From Conoideocrella luteorostrata (lineage: Eukaryota > Ascomycota > Sordariomycetes > Hypocreales > Clavicipitaceae): DNA of 64,000 nucleotides. Position numbers and translations under genes: made by a program. The notes beneath the pieces are model-generated. The model had not been told where the DNA came from. It ran no database searches and saw only the letters and a list, made by a program, of their open reading frames with translations. This document shows, piece by piece, positions 11,083 through 23,178 of this stretch. Each line of letters begins with the position of its first letter. Position 1 is the first letter of the stretch. Where the stretch lies: contig JASWJB010000156.1 of NCBI GenBank assembly GCA_032433595.1, positions 31,599-95,598 on the forward strand, read 5' to 3'.

Positions 11083-13887
11083 ATGGACCCGTCGTCTTCG
11101 TCAGACGCAGAGTCAGTCCTCTCAGAAGTTGCAGCTATGACCAGTGCGCCCAGCTCACCACCATCAGCGGCATCGCCAAAGTCAGATGCAGCAGCCCATT
11201 TCACAGAGGATAGTCTCCTCAGGGAGGAAAGAGACGCTAGAGACGCAAACAGGAAGGCGGATGAGGATAAGAAACTCACCGCGACCCAAAGGCGGGTCAA
11301 GAAGAAGAAGGCTGAGACGAAGACTGAACGGGAGGCCAAGGCCCGAGAGCTTGACGAGCTGTTGATGAAAAGCGCCGCATTCAGTGATATCCTTACCAAG
11401 AAGACGCAAGTCCTTGGCCGAGTAGGGAGTAGTCTCGATGGTAAGACCCTCGGCGAACACAATTTGGAGATGGCGAGGCAGCCGAAATGCATGATCAATG
11501 GCACGATGAGAGACTACCAGCTGGAAGGGCTGACCTGGATGTTTGAGATATGCTCCCAGGGCATGAGTGGCATTCTTGCCGACGAGATGGGGCTAGGTAA
11601 AACTGTGCAGACGATTGCCTTGATTGCTCTGCTGCGCGAGCAAGAGAATTATCTAGGTCCCCATCTGATTGTTGCGCCGTTGAGCACCCTGTCAAACTGG
11701 ATGGATGAGTTCCACAAGTGGACGCCTTCCATCCCAGTGGTCATGTATCATGGCAACCAAGCACAACGCGAGGAAATATTCCAGACAAAGATGCTGAGAA
11801 ACCTGAAGGGTGGAAGACCCAGCACAAAGTTCCCAGTGGTTTGCACGTCGTATGAAATGGTGCTGAGAGACCAGCACAACCTGTCGAGGATTCAATGGGA
11901 ATTCATCATCATAGTACGTTTGTTCTCACCTCGCAAGCTTTCCTTGTCCACATCCACATCCACACCAACAATATGCTAATTTGCAATCTAGGACGAAGGC
12001 CATCGCATGAAGAACGCCGATGCCAAATTGTTCCAGCAGCTGCGCCAGTTCTCATCCGCCACCAGATTGCTCATCACCGGCACGCCGCTGCAAAACAATT
12101 TGAAGGAGTTGTGGTCATTGCTACACTTCTTACTGCCAAACATCTTTACTGACTGGGAGGCTTTCGAGTCTTGGTTCGACTTCTCTGATCTCGCAGATGA
12201 AAAAAGCGCGGAAGAGTTCATTGCAGACCGAATGAAGCAAGATCTAGTCAAGAAGATGCACCTCATCCTGCAGCCTCTCCTTCTACGCCGTATCAAGCAA
12301 GACGTTGCGGCATATCTCCCCAAAAAGCGCGAATATGTGCTATTTGCTCCGATGACCAAGGAGCAAACTGACCTGTACAATGCCTTTACCAACAAAGAAA
12401 TCGACACCAGAGCCTATCTCGAACAAAAGGTCTTTGATCAAATCAACAGTTCTATGCCCTCTGGCAAGTCCACGCGCCAGTCCTCACGCGCTAGCAGCCG
12501 GGCGGCAGCATTAAAGAAAGAACCAAAGTCTAACGGGGTGATGACTGTGTCACTTCCCATGCGACAGAGCCCACGGAGCAAGAAAGCGGAGAAAAAACCT
12601 GTGTCGGCCACGCCGAATGCATTTGCTTTGATGATGGGCAAACGGTCAAATAGTCAAACGAAGAAGGAAGATGCTCCAAAATCCCTCGCAACTCCAGCCA
12701 AGCAAAATATCAAACGGAAAAGCCCTCCAACGTCAGTGACCTCCGAGTCCAAGAGCGCTCGGTCAAGTCGTCACTCAACCCCAGCTAGCACCCGGGGTAG
12801 ATCACGTAAAGGAAAGACCTACACAGAAGCCGACTCAGAAGACGAAGCATTATCAGACGATGCGTTCGAGGCCAAACTCGCAGACGAACTAGCCAGTGAC
12901 GACGAGGAAGATGAGACTGATGAGCTCCGTTCTCCAGATGAAATCGAAAGGGCAGAAACCCTCGAGCTTGCCAGTAAGTTCTTTAAAAAAAAATAGAGCC
13001 AATTCATCACAACACCACTAACAAGATTTCCAGAAAAGCAACTCGCCCGAAAGAAACTTGGCAACCCCCTAGCGCAACTCCGTCTGGTCTGCAACAGCCC
13101 CCATAACTTCTACAACCCCTGGGCCACATCGACGGACCTCCCTGTCGACGAATCCATAATCACATCATCCGGCAAGATGCTCCTTCTGGACAGACTGCTT
13201 CCCAAACTCTTCAACGAGGGGCACAAGGTCCTCCTGTTCTCGCAGTTCAAAACTCAGCTGGACATCCTGGAAGACTACGCCCGCGAGCTACGAGGCTGGA
13301 ACATATGCCGCATAGACGGCTCTGTACCCCAAGACGAGCGCCGTCAACAGATCCACGACTTCAACAACGACACAGAGTACAACCTCTTCTTGTTATCAAC
13401 CCGCGCAGGTGGGCAGGGCATCAACCTCGCCTCCGCTGATACAGTCATTCTCTTCGACAGCGACTTCAATCCTCAGCAGGATCTACAGGCACAAGACCGG
13501 TGCCACCGCATCGGACAAACCCGCCCTGTCATCGTGTACCGCCTCGCCACGAGGGACACTGTCGAGGAATCTCTCCTCATGTCCGCAGATGCGAAGCGCC
13601 GTCTCGAAAAACTGGTCATCAAGAAAGGCGGGTTTAAAACCATGGGCCAGAAAATGGAAAACAAGGAACATCTTGATGAGGAGACGCTGAGAGCGCTCCT
13701 GTTGAAAGATGGGCAGGTATATGAAACATCTGGGGGGGAACAAATACTCAGCGATGAGGATCTGGACGCGCTGTGTGATCGAGGTGACGAGGCGTACGAC
13801 AGGGCTGCGAGTGGTCTTGGGGATGCGGATAAGTATCGTGTTGTTGAGACTGGGGCAGATTCTATCAAGTTGGCGAGAAAGGACTAA
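11083..13887 (+). CDS. SNF2-family chromatin remodeller, Lsh/HELLS/Irc5 type (MUS-30-like)
   Basis: Exons 11083-11913, 11992-12973 and 13034-13887 encode 888 residues. Residues about 30-120 are charged and coiled-coil-like. The first RecA lobe carries the ATP-binding motif ADEMGLGKT near residue 167 and the DEGH box at 278-281, which is recreated exactly by splicing intron 1. Between the lobes lies a Ser/Lys-rich then acidic insert (about 440-600). The second lobe has [17 protein letters not shown] and the arginine-finger motif [10 protein letters not shown]. The order and the [12 protein letters not shown] start of the ATPase fit the Lsh subfamily, which in Neurospora (MUS-30) protects against DNA damage and in animals and plants supports DNA methylation. 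Assignment within SNF2 is by my reading of motifs; ISWI-type remodellers are the main alternative, but no HAND/SANT/SLIDE region follows. Confidence 0.9.
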
Positions 13888-14387
13888 GCGAGTGTTGAGC
13901 AGTGGTTTCTTTTATTAGCGTTGGCTTGTTGCTGGCAGTCGTATTTGCAAGCCATGCGCATATAGATGTGACTACATCGACTGGAGCTAGAATTTACAAT
14001 ATAAGGCGAGACGAATTAGCATACAATACATTCATATAGCTATTCGAACATATCGTTAATGATATGCATATTTTGCTTCATCTCTCCTCTTTATATTTGA
14101 GAAGAGATGGTTATATCCTCAGTTGCTACAAGATCAGCAGTTACCAATACAACACAACACACATGCGGGCTGTACTCTACAGGAGAACATCAACCGACTT
14201 CACAACGTGTAGTCACTCACATCATGTCACACGGTATAAAAATGTAAGTCGGCCCAGGAAATACCGTTCATTATTCATCATAGCTCACAAACGCTGATCT
14301 TAAAATAATCATCGCACACAATGTCGTCCCTATCCCAGATAACCCAGCCCATTATTTTTCCCCAGCAAAGCCTTGCGCCTGTTTTCC
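13888..14387. other. convergent 3' spacer
   Basis: 500 bp AT-rich spacer between the helicase and ankyrin genes, which converge. No further coding or repeat signal was seen. Confidence 0.6.
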
Positions 14388-17300
14388 TCAATTCATCTCG
14401 GTAACATAGCCAATCTGTCTCCTCGCATCACTCATTCCCGCGACTCCGTTCGGCCCATCCGCCAACCTCTTCGCCAACTTCTCCTGACTCTCCACCAACT
14501 TCCTCTGCGCATTCAGTCTGTCCTTGATCCGCGCCTCCGCGCTCTGGTCTAGCCGTTCCACCTCCTGCCTCTCACTAATCCGTATGGAACTCAATGCCTG
14601 CGCATTGTCCACCTTCTCGGTATTCAGCTTGGTCTCCCACTCCAACGCCCTCCTCTGCCTCGCCCCCTCGGATTCCAGCTCCGCAGCGGCCAGTGCGCGA
14701 GCCCGCGCTATGGACGACTCTGCCAGCGCGTGATGCTCCTGCAATCTTCGGGTGTGGGCCGTAGTTGCAAGGGACTCTTCTAGCTGTGCGCGGGACCGCA
14801 CGGCGGAAATGTCCTCGTTGTGAAGCTTCTGGCGACGCCTGTCTTCCATCTCGGCCTTTTGTGCAAGGATCTGGTGCTCGACGGAGGCGATTTCCCGCTT
14901 TCGGGCCATGGCGATGGAAAACTCCTCGGTCTCTTCGGCGAGGCGTTCGGCGCGTGCTTTCCGCGCGCGTTCTTGCACGGCCAGGTCCTCCGGGAGGCCG
15001 AGGGCGTCGGCGGGCTGGGTGCCAGAGAGGGCGTAGTATACGTCGTTGGCTCGGTTGGATTTGAGTACCTTTAGGAGAGAGGCGGAGCGGTCGTTCTGGG
15101 GGAGGAGCTTCTTGACGTACATTGTTGGGGAGTAGATGTATCCGTCTGCGGTGTACTGGTTGAAGGGCTTGTTGATGTGTTTCCACATGCCACTCTTGAG
15201 GAAACATCTCGTGGTGGAAACGGGGTCCGCCGCCTCGAAGCACACGTGAAGGAGGGTTTTGTCGTTTAATTTAATCGAAAGGTCAGACTTGGCGTCTATC
15301 AAGAACGTCATCACTTTTTGCATAGCCCGCTCACGATCTGGGGTCACTTCGGCATTGTCGGAGCCGTGAAGACACAGCTCAGCGAGGGCGCTTCGACCTT
15401 CGTGTAAAGGGCTGGGAAAGTCGGGGTCATGTCCGGATTGGACGAGGACTTTGACGGCCGATAAGTTGAGATCTCGGGCGGCGTTGTGAAGGGAGCCATC
15501 GTCCCTGGATGGGTCAGCAGCGAGAAGGAGAGACATTATTTGTATGGAAATGTCGCCACCAATGTTAGTGGCCATGGATAAGGGGGTTCGTCCAAGATAG
15601 TCGAGGACGTCGACCTCCGCGCCTTCAAGTAGCAGGAGCTTGACGAGGTCTGGCCGTCTGGTCTGGATGGCCAGCATGAGCGGTGTCGTACAGGACAAGT
15701 TTGTTTCTGCGTTTACTTTGGCTATTTGTTTGCGAAGAGTTAGTTACACTGCTTGCGTTTGTCTGTTTGGGAAGTCGGCCCAGGCCCCCAGACCGTGCTT
15801 ACCTCCCCGAGCAATCAGCAGCTCGATGACTGAATTGCTGACGCGCTTTTGTGGCTGTGAAATAGACCACAGGAGAAGCGTCATGTCTTCTGCATCTTCA
15901 ACGTCAGGATGAATCTTGTAGGTCGTAGCTTGGTCGTAGTACAGCCCCGCGTCCAGCAAGGTCTCCAGGATGGTAGTCGATCTTGGATACTGAGAAATTG
16001 CTCGCACAAGGACCGGATCAGTCCCTTGTTGGCCGCTCATAACGTCAATACGGACATCACCGTCTCTGTACTCCGCAAACAATTTAAATAAGTCCAAAAC
16101 CTCATCCTGGGAAAGAGCTGTGTCAAAAATACACTGAAATGCCAACGACAACGTCCCGATGGTTGGCCGACGTTCGAGGAGTTGTTTGGTCCATGAAACG
16201 TTTGCCTTGGAGGCAGCTTGCTGGAGCGGCTCGCCATTGTTGTAGTTTACGTCTGCACCATGAGAGACGAGTAATGTAACGAATCGATCCGTAAGGTCTT
16301 TAGTATCCGTCGTAGAGCGTTTCATCGCAAGCACTAATGCGCCGCTGAGTGAGTCCCCGTTGGCGCCTTTATCCAGCAGGATGCTTGCAGTCTCCAGACC
16401 AGAATTGGTGAACCACTTGTCGAATGTAGCGGCAGTGAAAGCATTGTTGAAGGCGCGATTTACATCCTCTTCTGGTAAGTTCTTCTCCAGCAGGAGGGCC
16501 AATGACTTCGAGGCGGAGTTGTTCGCCGCGTCTATTAGAGTCTTGCATCCGTTCGCGGCCGGGGAAGCGCCGTGATTGAGGAGTAAGCGTACGAGACGTT
16601 CTTCAGGGTCGTCTTCGTTGACAGCTTCATTGAGGGCGATATGTAACTCTTCCGTGATCTGTAGGCCAGCCTTGATGAGGTCGCTGATCACTTTGAAGCG
16701 GCTATCACGACCAAGATTCCAGCATGCTTTGAGAGACCTAGCCAAGGCGGGTTGAGCTACTTTTTTCTGCGCCGCATTGTTAGCTAGGCCAGCATTTATA
16801 TTTGCAGCCGTGCGTGGCCTGTGCTTCTGTCTTACCTGATTGCCCCCTTCACTCCATAGTCCAAGCAGCAGCTCAAGGTTGCCGATGAACGCGCTTCTCG
16901 TCGCTGCCACGACGCACTCGCCACTATTAAAATTCGGGTCCGCTCCAGAAACAAGCAGCACTCGCAACACCGCCTGTCCGTCCTCTCCGTATCGTGCCGC
17001 GGACTGCAGTTGGGCGTCCACCAAATCTCCCTTGATGCCCTTCTTGAGAAGTTGTTCGAAAACGAGTGCTCGCTTGCTCAAGTCCCGCACCTCGGTAGCA
17101 GCCTGGAAACCAGCCTCCAGTGTACTTTTACTAACATTTCCATCCTGTTTTAGCAGAATGCTCAGTATCTCAGCTGAACCACCTCGGCAAGCTTCGATAA
17201 TAGCCTGGCCATTGTTCGTAGCAATACTGGCGCCATGAGCCATGAGCAAGTCGCCAAGCTTGACATCACCGTCTCGTGCGGCTACAAGCAAAGCGCCGGA

Positions 17301-20090
17301 TGCAATATCTACCGAAACGCCGAGCTTTAGCAAACTCTCGCACATACGTTGTCTGGCTGCCCGATTCTTAATGTCCATCGCTCTACTAAGCATCGAGCTT
17401 CTTGTCGCTACGGTCGATTGTGATTTTGCCAAAAGCAGGTCCATAGTCTCAGGTGATTCTTTGGAGACAGATAGGGACAGTGCCTCTCCATCTGAGGTGT
17501 CCGCGGCGGCAGCCAGCGCGCTTTGCAAAGACACGTCTTCGGGGTACGCCGATATTGCATGCACCAAAGCCCGGTTGACCTCAAGAGGGTGCGCGCCAGC
17601 ATCAACCAACTTCTTCGTCAGCGTCAGTCTCTCCATGGGGTCCGCGATTCGCAAAACATGGGGTAATGCGGCTCCAAGTGAAGCAGAAGTTGGCGGAGTC
17701 TTTGCCTCAAATAGCATGTCCGTCACCTTTGAATTGGCCCCTATGACTGCGTGGCACAGGGCCGCCGCCTTGTATGTGTTTGGGTCTGCACCACCATCCA
17801 GGAGGATCTTGAGCGTAGTCAGTGATGCTTTGGCATTGTCAGTCTTCAGCACTGACTGAACCTCGTGCACCAGTACCCAGTGTAGATCGTTCTTATGGGT
17901 GCATTTGGAAAGAATGGCGCGCAATTTCCATGCCTTGCTGTCAGTAGATGGCAACGGAGCCATCTCGTTGAATGCACACGTCACTGTCGATGCTGACGGT
18001 TTTCCAAGCCCGAACACCATATCCAAAACCTTCGGGTCAGAGTTCGAGACAGCCTTCTTGACAATAGCACCCTCCAAGAGATTAATATCTGCACCACCTT
18101 GTTGAAGTAGCAATCTCAGCAGAGACATGTCAACAGGTGTCTCTTTCAGCGTTTGTAAGAGCGCCTTGGCAATCTCCTGGGTTCCGATGACTGCACCGGC
18201 ATCAATAAGCATGGAGGTCATTTCGAAACGTTCCCTATGGTCCGAAACTTCCATTGCATCCATGATACGAGCAGCCGCGGTTTGAGGGGATGCATTCCGC
18301 AAAAGGGACTGGAGCAACTTAATATCCTTTTGCTTAATTACACCAGCTAATCCCGAGCCCGAGCCAAAATTGATATCGGCATTGTGCTCTAGCAGCAGCT
18401 TGATCAGCGCATTATCTCGTTGCGATGCATCCTCGTTAATTGCATCGTGTAGTGCGGCATGGAGGCATGGCCCTGACAATGATCGCTTCAGAAAGAGCTG
18501 AACCATCTGATACCGATCTTTCGGAGACAGCTGTTTCGTCAGTGGGAAAACAACGGATAGTGTCTCAGCCGTGGGTTTCCCGGAAAGGATTCTGTTCGTC
18601 ATGAATGCGTCCCCTCGTAATACAGCAGTCCGGAGTGCTTCGCCAGATTTGTGATTGACAGAAGCGACCTCGTGGCGTAGGCTGCCGTTTGGACTTTGAG
18701 GGTACTTTGTTCGGCCAGTGGTAGTCGGTGCGGAATCGGGAAACACGGGGTTCAGCAACAAATCGATGGAATCAATATCACCGGCTTCCGCAGCATCAAT
18801 GAGCATGTCATCCAGCGCGACCCCATTCGCCCCTTTCCTCATGAGAAGGTCAAGCACCATGACGCGAGTCTCGAACGGCGCTTGTTTTGCGATCAATGGC
18901 ACACAGCTCGAAGCCAAGGCTGGGCTGAGTCTGGCGGAATCGGCGAGAAGTGAGCTGACGAGGTCCAATTCGCCGCGAGCAATCGCTGTTTTTAGCACAG
19001 TAGCATCATTATATTCGATGGACGCGCCGTATCTCGATAGCAGATTTGCCATATCATAGAACTGGGTCTCACAAGCGCTTTCCAGTGCTCGCGAAACTAC
19101 ATCGCCTCGCGCACCAGCGCAGAGCAACAATTCCGCCATTGCTAGTTTTGTTGACGGGCTGATGGACGGATGCTCATAGAGGACTTGAAAAGATTCATCC
19201 AGTCCAGGCCCCTGAGGTGGTGTATTTCCCATAATGATGGCCAGAGCAATATCTTGTCGTCCGAGGGCAATAGACGCCTTCAAAGCTTCGGCACCATTAT
19301 AATTCCCATCAGCCGTTGACCTGCTCAAATAGAGTACGGCTTCCAGACAAGCCGCTTTGGCAGCATCGGTCATACACGCCGATATCCATGCCGTTGATGG
19401 TCGGTTTTCTGATCGCAATATCAATCCAATCAACCCGGATCGATTTTGATCAACGCATGCGCGCCGAAAAGCATCCTGTCCTTCCGGGGTCTGAGAGGCG
19501 CATGCGCCATATCGTAATATTAGCTCGGCAATAGGTACATTTCCATTCCGAATAGCGGGAGCAAGGGCCTGGTCGATGGAGTAGGAATCTGCGTGTGGCA
19601 ACAACACCTGCAGCATGTTATACTGATTGCCCTCCACGGCCAATTTTAAAAATTTCGACCGGTCAACAAAAGTGTTGACGCTTTTTCTTCGGCTGAGGAT
19701 GCCGCTCTTGTGGTTAGTCTGGTTGCCGCTGAACTCGACACCTCCGGCGGCCAGCTTCGATATCAGTGCCTCAGCGACACCTGGTGAGCCAGAATTGGCG
19801 ACCCATGAGGTGAGCACTTCGAGAATCTCATTTGGATCCCAGTTTTTGCCCTTTTTCAAGTTGTTTGAAGAAAATGCTTTGCTAAGGCTGCTTCGTTGGC
19901 GGTACTGGGCAACCTCAGCGGCTCGGCGCTGCATGAGCTCTTCGACAATTTGGTCATCCTTTGACGTCCAGAAAGAGGGCGGATTGTGTGGTCGTGTGAG
20001 CGGCGTCTGCGCCCGTGGCAAGTCGACTCCCCATTCTTGGGACAGCTGAATGATTCGTCGCTGACGATCCGTTGGCGTTAAGAACGGCAT
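14388..20090 (-). CDS. very large ankyrin-repeat protein with C-terminal coiled coil
   Basis: Exons 20090-15803 and 15721-14388 (81-nt intron, GTAAGC...AATAG) encode 1873 residues. Almost the whole length to about residue 1570 is built from roughly 33-residue helical units of ankyrin type. Examples are LLLEHNADINFGSGSGLAGV, LLNHGASPAANGCKTLIDAA and, just after the splice, CTTPLMLAIQTRRPDLVKLL. Many repeats are divergent. The last 200 or so residues are Glu/Arg/Ala-rich and predicted coiled coil, with few prolines. No enzymatic or membrane domain is evident. Ankyrin stacks bind proteins; the partner and role are unknown. The intron keeps phase exactly (one base carried across), and both sides read as ankyrin sequence, so the two parts are one gene. 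Confidence 0.85.
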
Positions 20091-22263
20091 GCTGAGTGTG
20101 AGAGCCGCATCTGAGGATGATGAGGCGCTGGTAGTCGGTCAATGCTGGTGTTTGTCTGCTTTGCGCGAGCGGCCAACGAAGCTTTAAAGTGCCAAGACAA
20201 GGGAGGTGCCTGAGATGCGCACTAGCCGACAGGTCAGATGTTGCACATGTCCTTTCGGTCGTCGGTAGATCACAAGCATTGAGACGCAGAGGTGGAGAGG
20301 GTATAAGATAGTGCGCTTTATTCGACTAGGAAATGGACTTGCGTGAAGAAGAATTGCAGGTCGTCAGGACTTATTCGCGTTTGTCGTGCGTGCCCGGCCA
20401 GCCAGCCCTTGGTTCCGAGACGAGCTCGCTGATGAATGTAAGTACTCTCGTACCTCGACAGCGGCGTGGAAATGCCAAAAGTCAGCCCAGGCTCGACGTC
20501 ACCAACCGCCAAGCTGATAGTGCATCCCTGCTAGGACGCTGGGCTTCGCCTTTGCTTTTCGCAAGCTGCTCCACCCGGATCACAAATAGTTGCTCCCTGG
20601 ACGAAACATTCACCACACAGGCCCAACCATCCATGTGCATTGCCGCAACTCGTCGCCTTTTTCTGCACGGGTATGTGCATGCCAACATCCACAATTAAGT
20701 GTCGGGACCCAGCTGATGGCCGTGGCTTGATCACTATTGACGGCACCAAGGCTTATCTTTCCGGAGAAGAGTAGTCGACAGCTGGCTGATGGGCTGCAAG
20801 CCTTTCCTCTCGGTCCAAGGGGCAGTGGACGACCTAAAGCTAATTTTGGATCACAGCTTCTGCAGATCCACAGAATAAGCCCTACTACTCCGTGCAGAGT
20901 ACTCCGTACAGATTTCCATGTCCGCTCTGCAATGAGTAGCTGCAATTCGGGTGGCTCGATCAATTCATTGCCCCGCGAGCGGAAACGACCTCATTGACAT
21001 TGCGAAGAACTGCCCGTCGACAGGTTTGATTCACGTGATAAAGCATATGTCACACATAATCTTTGTCTCTGCGGGAATCCGCAAATCCTTGTTTCAAGAT
21101 GTCTAAGATATCAATGCCCGCTTCGGAACAGTCTCGACAGCCTCAGTTGGAGCTGCCAGTGCTGTCGCGGCCTCTGGACACAGCCCCGGAGGCAGCCCCA
21201 GCCAGGAGCTCCCATTACCCACACCTTCGCACTTGGGGTGGCCCATCGCGCCAGCTTGCCTTGCCCCCAGCACTATCGATGAGCGGGATTGCGGATGTGT
21301 TTGCGTGGCCTGGACAAGGGTCCAGCAAGGGTCATTGGTTCGCTTGATTATTTCCGAATCCGGGTCCAAACAATTACTGTACCCCCCACTGTCCGGACAC
21401 TTGGCGAACCATCACGTACCACAGTTAGCGGCACGGGGAGAGCTGATGACTAAGAGCAACTGTAACGACAAATAGTGCGACTGTTACGTTGTGCAATGGT
21501 GCAATAGTGCATAGACAAGGGAGAAGGGAGAATGATACATCATGTATTCGCAGTACAGAGCAGTCATCCGTGCATTGAGACCTGCCATTATCCGTAACCC
21601 GAGGCAGCCCTGAGGCAATCCCGCATGATGCGGTGGAGATGCTCAGACGGAGCACAGCCAGACCTAATTACGGAGTAACTGACTAGATTTGCATCTTCTC
21701 GTTCGGTACCAACCCGCAAGCGTTATGTGACAGTTCGCGCCTGCGGCAGTTTTACTCAAAAGCTTGACTGGTACTCACAATACGGGATGCGGCAGGGGCA
21801 ATAGGAACCACGATGTGGACAAATGGAGACGTCAGCTTGGACAATAGAAACTACAGTGCGGACAAAGGAAACTCCACCGGGTGATAAATCGAACTACACA
21901 TGCGCTGGTATGGGATTTTAATCGATGACGGGCATTCGCGGACTCGCTTCTGCTACCTCCGCGTATTCCCTTCGTTAGTTGCGTCATGTTGGTTCTTCAC
22001 GGTCATCAGAGCATATGACGCCACGACGGTCCTCAAACTAGCATTGGCTTCCATTCCGCCGATCGGGACTGAGTCATCATCAGACGCTGCCTTTCCAACA
22101 ACATACACACATATATATGTGTGTATATGTATGTCTTCGCGGAGCCTCCTGCTGAAATCCAATATAGTAAAACTAAGAACCAGACAGTCCCAGATCCTCA
22201 GCAAACTTGCAGCTCAATATTCCCAGCGGTGCCTCCCAAGGTCACCACCAGCCCAACCCAACC
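20091..22263. other. 2.2-kb intergenic region
   Basis: No gene is supported. The part next to 20090 is the promoter of the ankyrin gene, and the part before 22264 is the promoter of the dehalogenase-like gene. Contents noted: TACTCCGTA-type words at 886-894 of the 20-kb block (one mismatch), 20900-20908 and 21669-21677, and a perfect 24-bp AT/GT palindrome at 22103-22126. Several 60-120-codon open frames occur on both strands, but none shows a recognisable domain. Confidence 0.5.
22103..22126. repeat. 24-bp perfect AT/GT palindrome
   Basis: ATACACAC, eight alternating A/T bases, then GTGTGTAT. It is a perfect dyad about 140 bp before the dehalogenase-like start codon, able to form a cruciform or hairpin. 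Confidence 0.8.
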
Positions 22264-23178
22264 ATGTTCGACAACTTCGCTCCCTTCTCCATCACCACAC
22301 AAGACAACCCCCCCGTCCTCATCAAGGGCCTTCAAAGCCCTCCGTCCAATCCGCCGCTCCCGCCGCTCCTCCTGCTTCACGGCTTCCCCCAAACCAGACA
22401 CATCTGGCACCGCCTCGCCCCCCGCCTCGCCGACAAATACACCCTCGTACTACCTGACATCCGCGGCTATGGCGAGTCGTCCAAGCCCCCCTCGGTCGAG
22501 GCATTCGTCAAGTCCATCATGGCCAAGGACATGATCACGCTGATGGAGACGCTCGGCCACAGGACATTCTTCGTGTGCGCGCACGACCGCGGCGCACGCA
22601 TCGCCCACAAAATGCTGGTCGACCACCCGGACCGCGTGAAAAGGGCCATACTCCTGGACATCTGCCCCACGCTGGCCATGTACGAGGGGACAACGCAGGC
22701 GTTCGCCACGGCTTACTTCCACTGGTTCTTCCTGATACAGCCCTACCCGCTGCCGGAGACGCTTATCTCGGCAGCGCCCCGGAAGTTTGCGGAGCTCTAT
22801 ATGCGAGGGCACGGCGGCGGCGGCGACGACGACGACCAAACCAGCATATTCAACAGCGAGTGCTTCGAGACGTATGCCAGGATGTTCGAGGACCCGGACA
22901 CGGTGCACGCCATGTGCAATGACTACAGGGCGGCGGCGACGCTGGATCTGGACCAGCAGCGAGACGACATCACGCACGGCAGGCTGATCAAGTCTCCCGT
23001 GAGGGTTCTGTGGGGCAAGAAGGGTGTCGTTGAGGAGTGCTTCGAGCCGGTGAAGGAATGGAAGGCGGTTGCGGAGAAGGACGTCTCGGTGGATGGGTAT
23101 GCTGTTGACAGCGGCCATTATATCCCGGAGGAGGCGCCGGGCGATGTGGTGTCGGCGGTGCTGGAGTTTCTCGTATGA
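22264..23178 (+). CDS. alpha/beta hydrolase resembling fluoroacetate/haloacetate dehalogenases
   Basis: Single exon, 304 residues from the ATG at 22264. The fold starts with the oxyanion motif HGFPQ (39-43). The nucleophile is D108 in HDRGAR, with Arg at +1 and +4 (R109, R112), the pair that grips the carboxylate in fluoroacetate dehalogenases. D132 (nucleophile +24) and H285 in SGHYIPEE complete the triad. H153-W154 in YFHWFFLIQ matches the halide-pocket His-Trp of bacterial fluoroacetate dehalogenases. These enzymes hydrolyse 2-haloacetates to glycolate. The residue pattern is seen; the substrate is inferred, and an epoxide-hydrolase-like activity remains possible. An Asp/Gly-rich low-complexity insert occurs near residues 182-193. 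No targeting signal was seen, so it is probably cytosolic. Confidence 0.85.
   Translation: MFDNFAPFSITTQDNPPVLIKGLQSPPSNPPLPPLLLLHGFPQTRHIWHRLAPRLADKYTLVLPDIRGYGESSKPPSVEAFVKSIMAKDMITLMETLGHRTFFVCAHDRGARIAHKMLVDHPDRVKRAILLDICPTLAMYEGTTQAFATAYFHWFFLIQPYPLPETLISAAPRKFAELYMRGHGGGGDDDDQTSIFNSECFETYARMFEDPDTVHAMCNDYRAAATLDLDQQRDDITHGRLIKSPVRVLWGKKGVVEECFEPVKEWKAVAEKDVSVDGYAVDSGHYIPEEAPGDVVSAVLEFLV

Noticed and set aside
14575..15243. 222-codon frame antiparallel or offset to the ankyrin gene's C-terminal part
   Set aside because: It is an alternative frame on the same strand as the coiled-coil exon, Arg/Pro-rich and without homology features; a shadow of the real frame.
21063..21347. 94-codon frame in the long spacer before the dehalogenase-like gene
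   Set aside because: Pro/Ser-rich composition, no domain, no intron or leader signals; likely chance.
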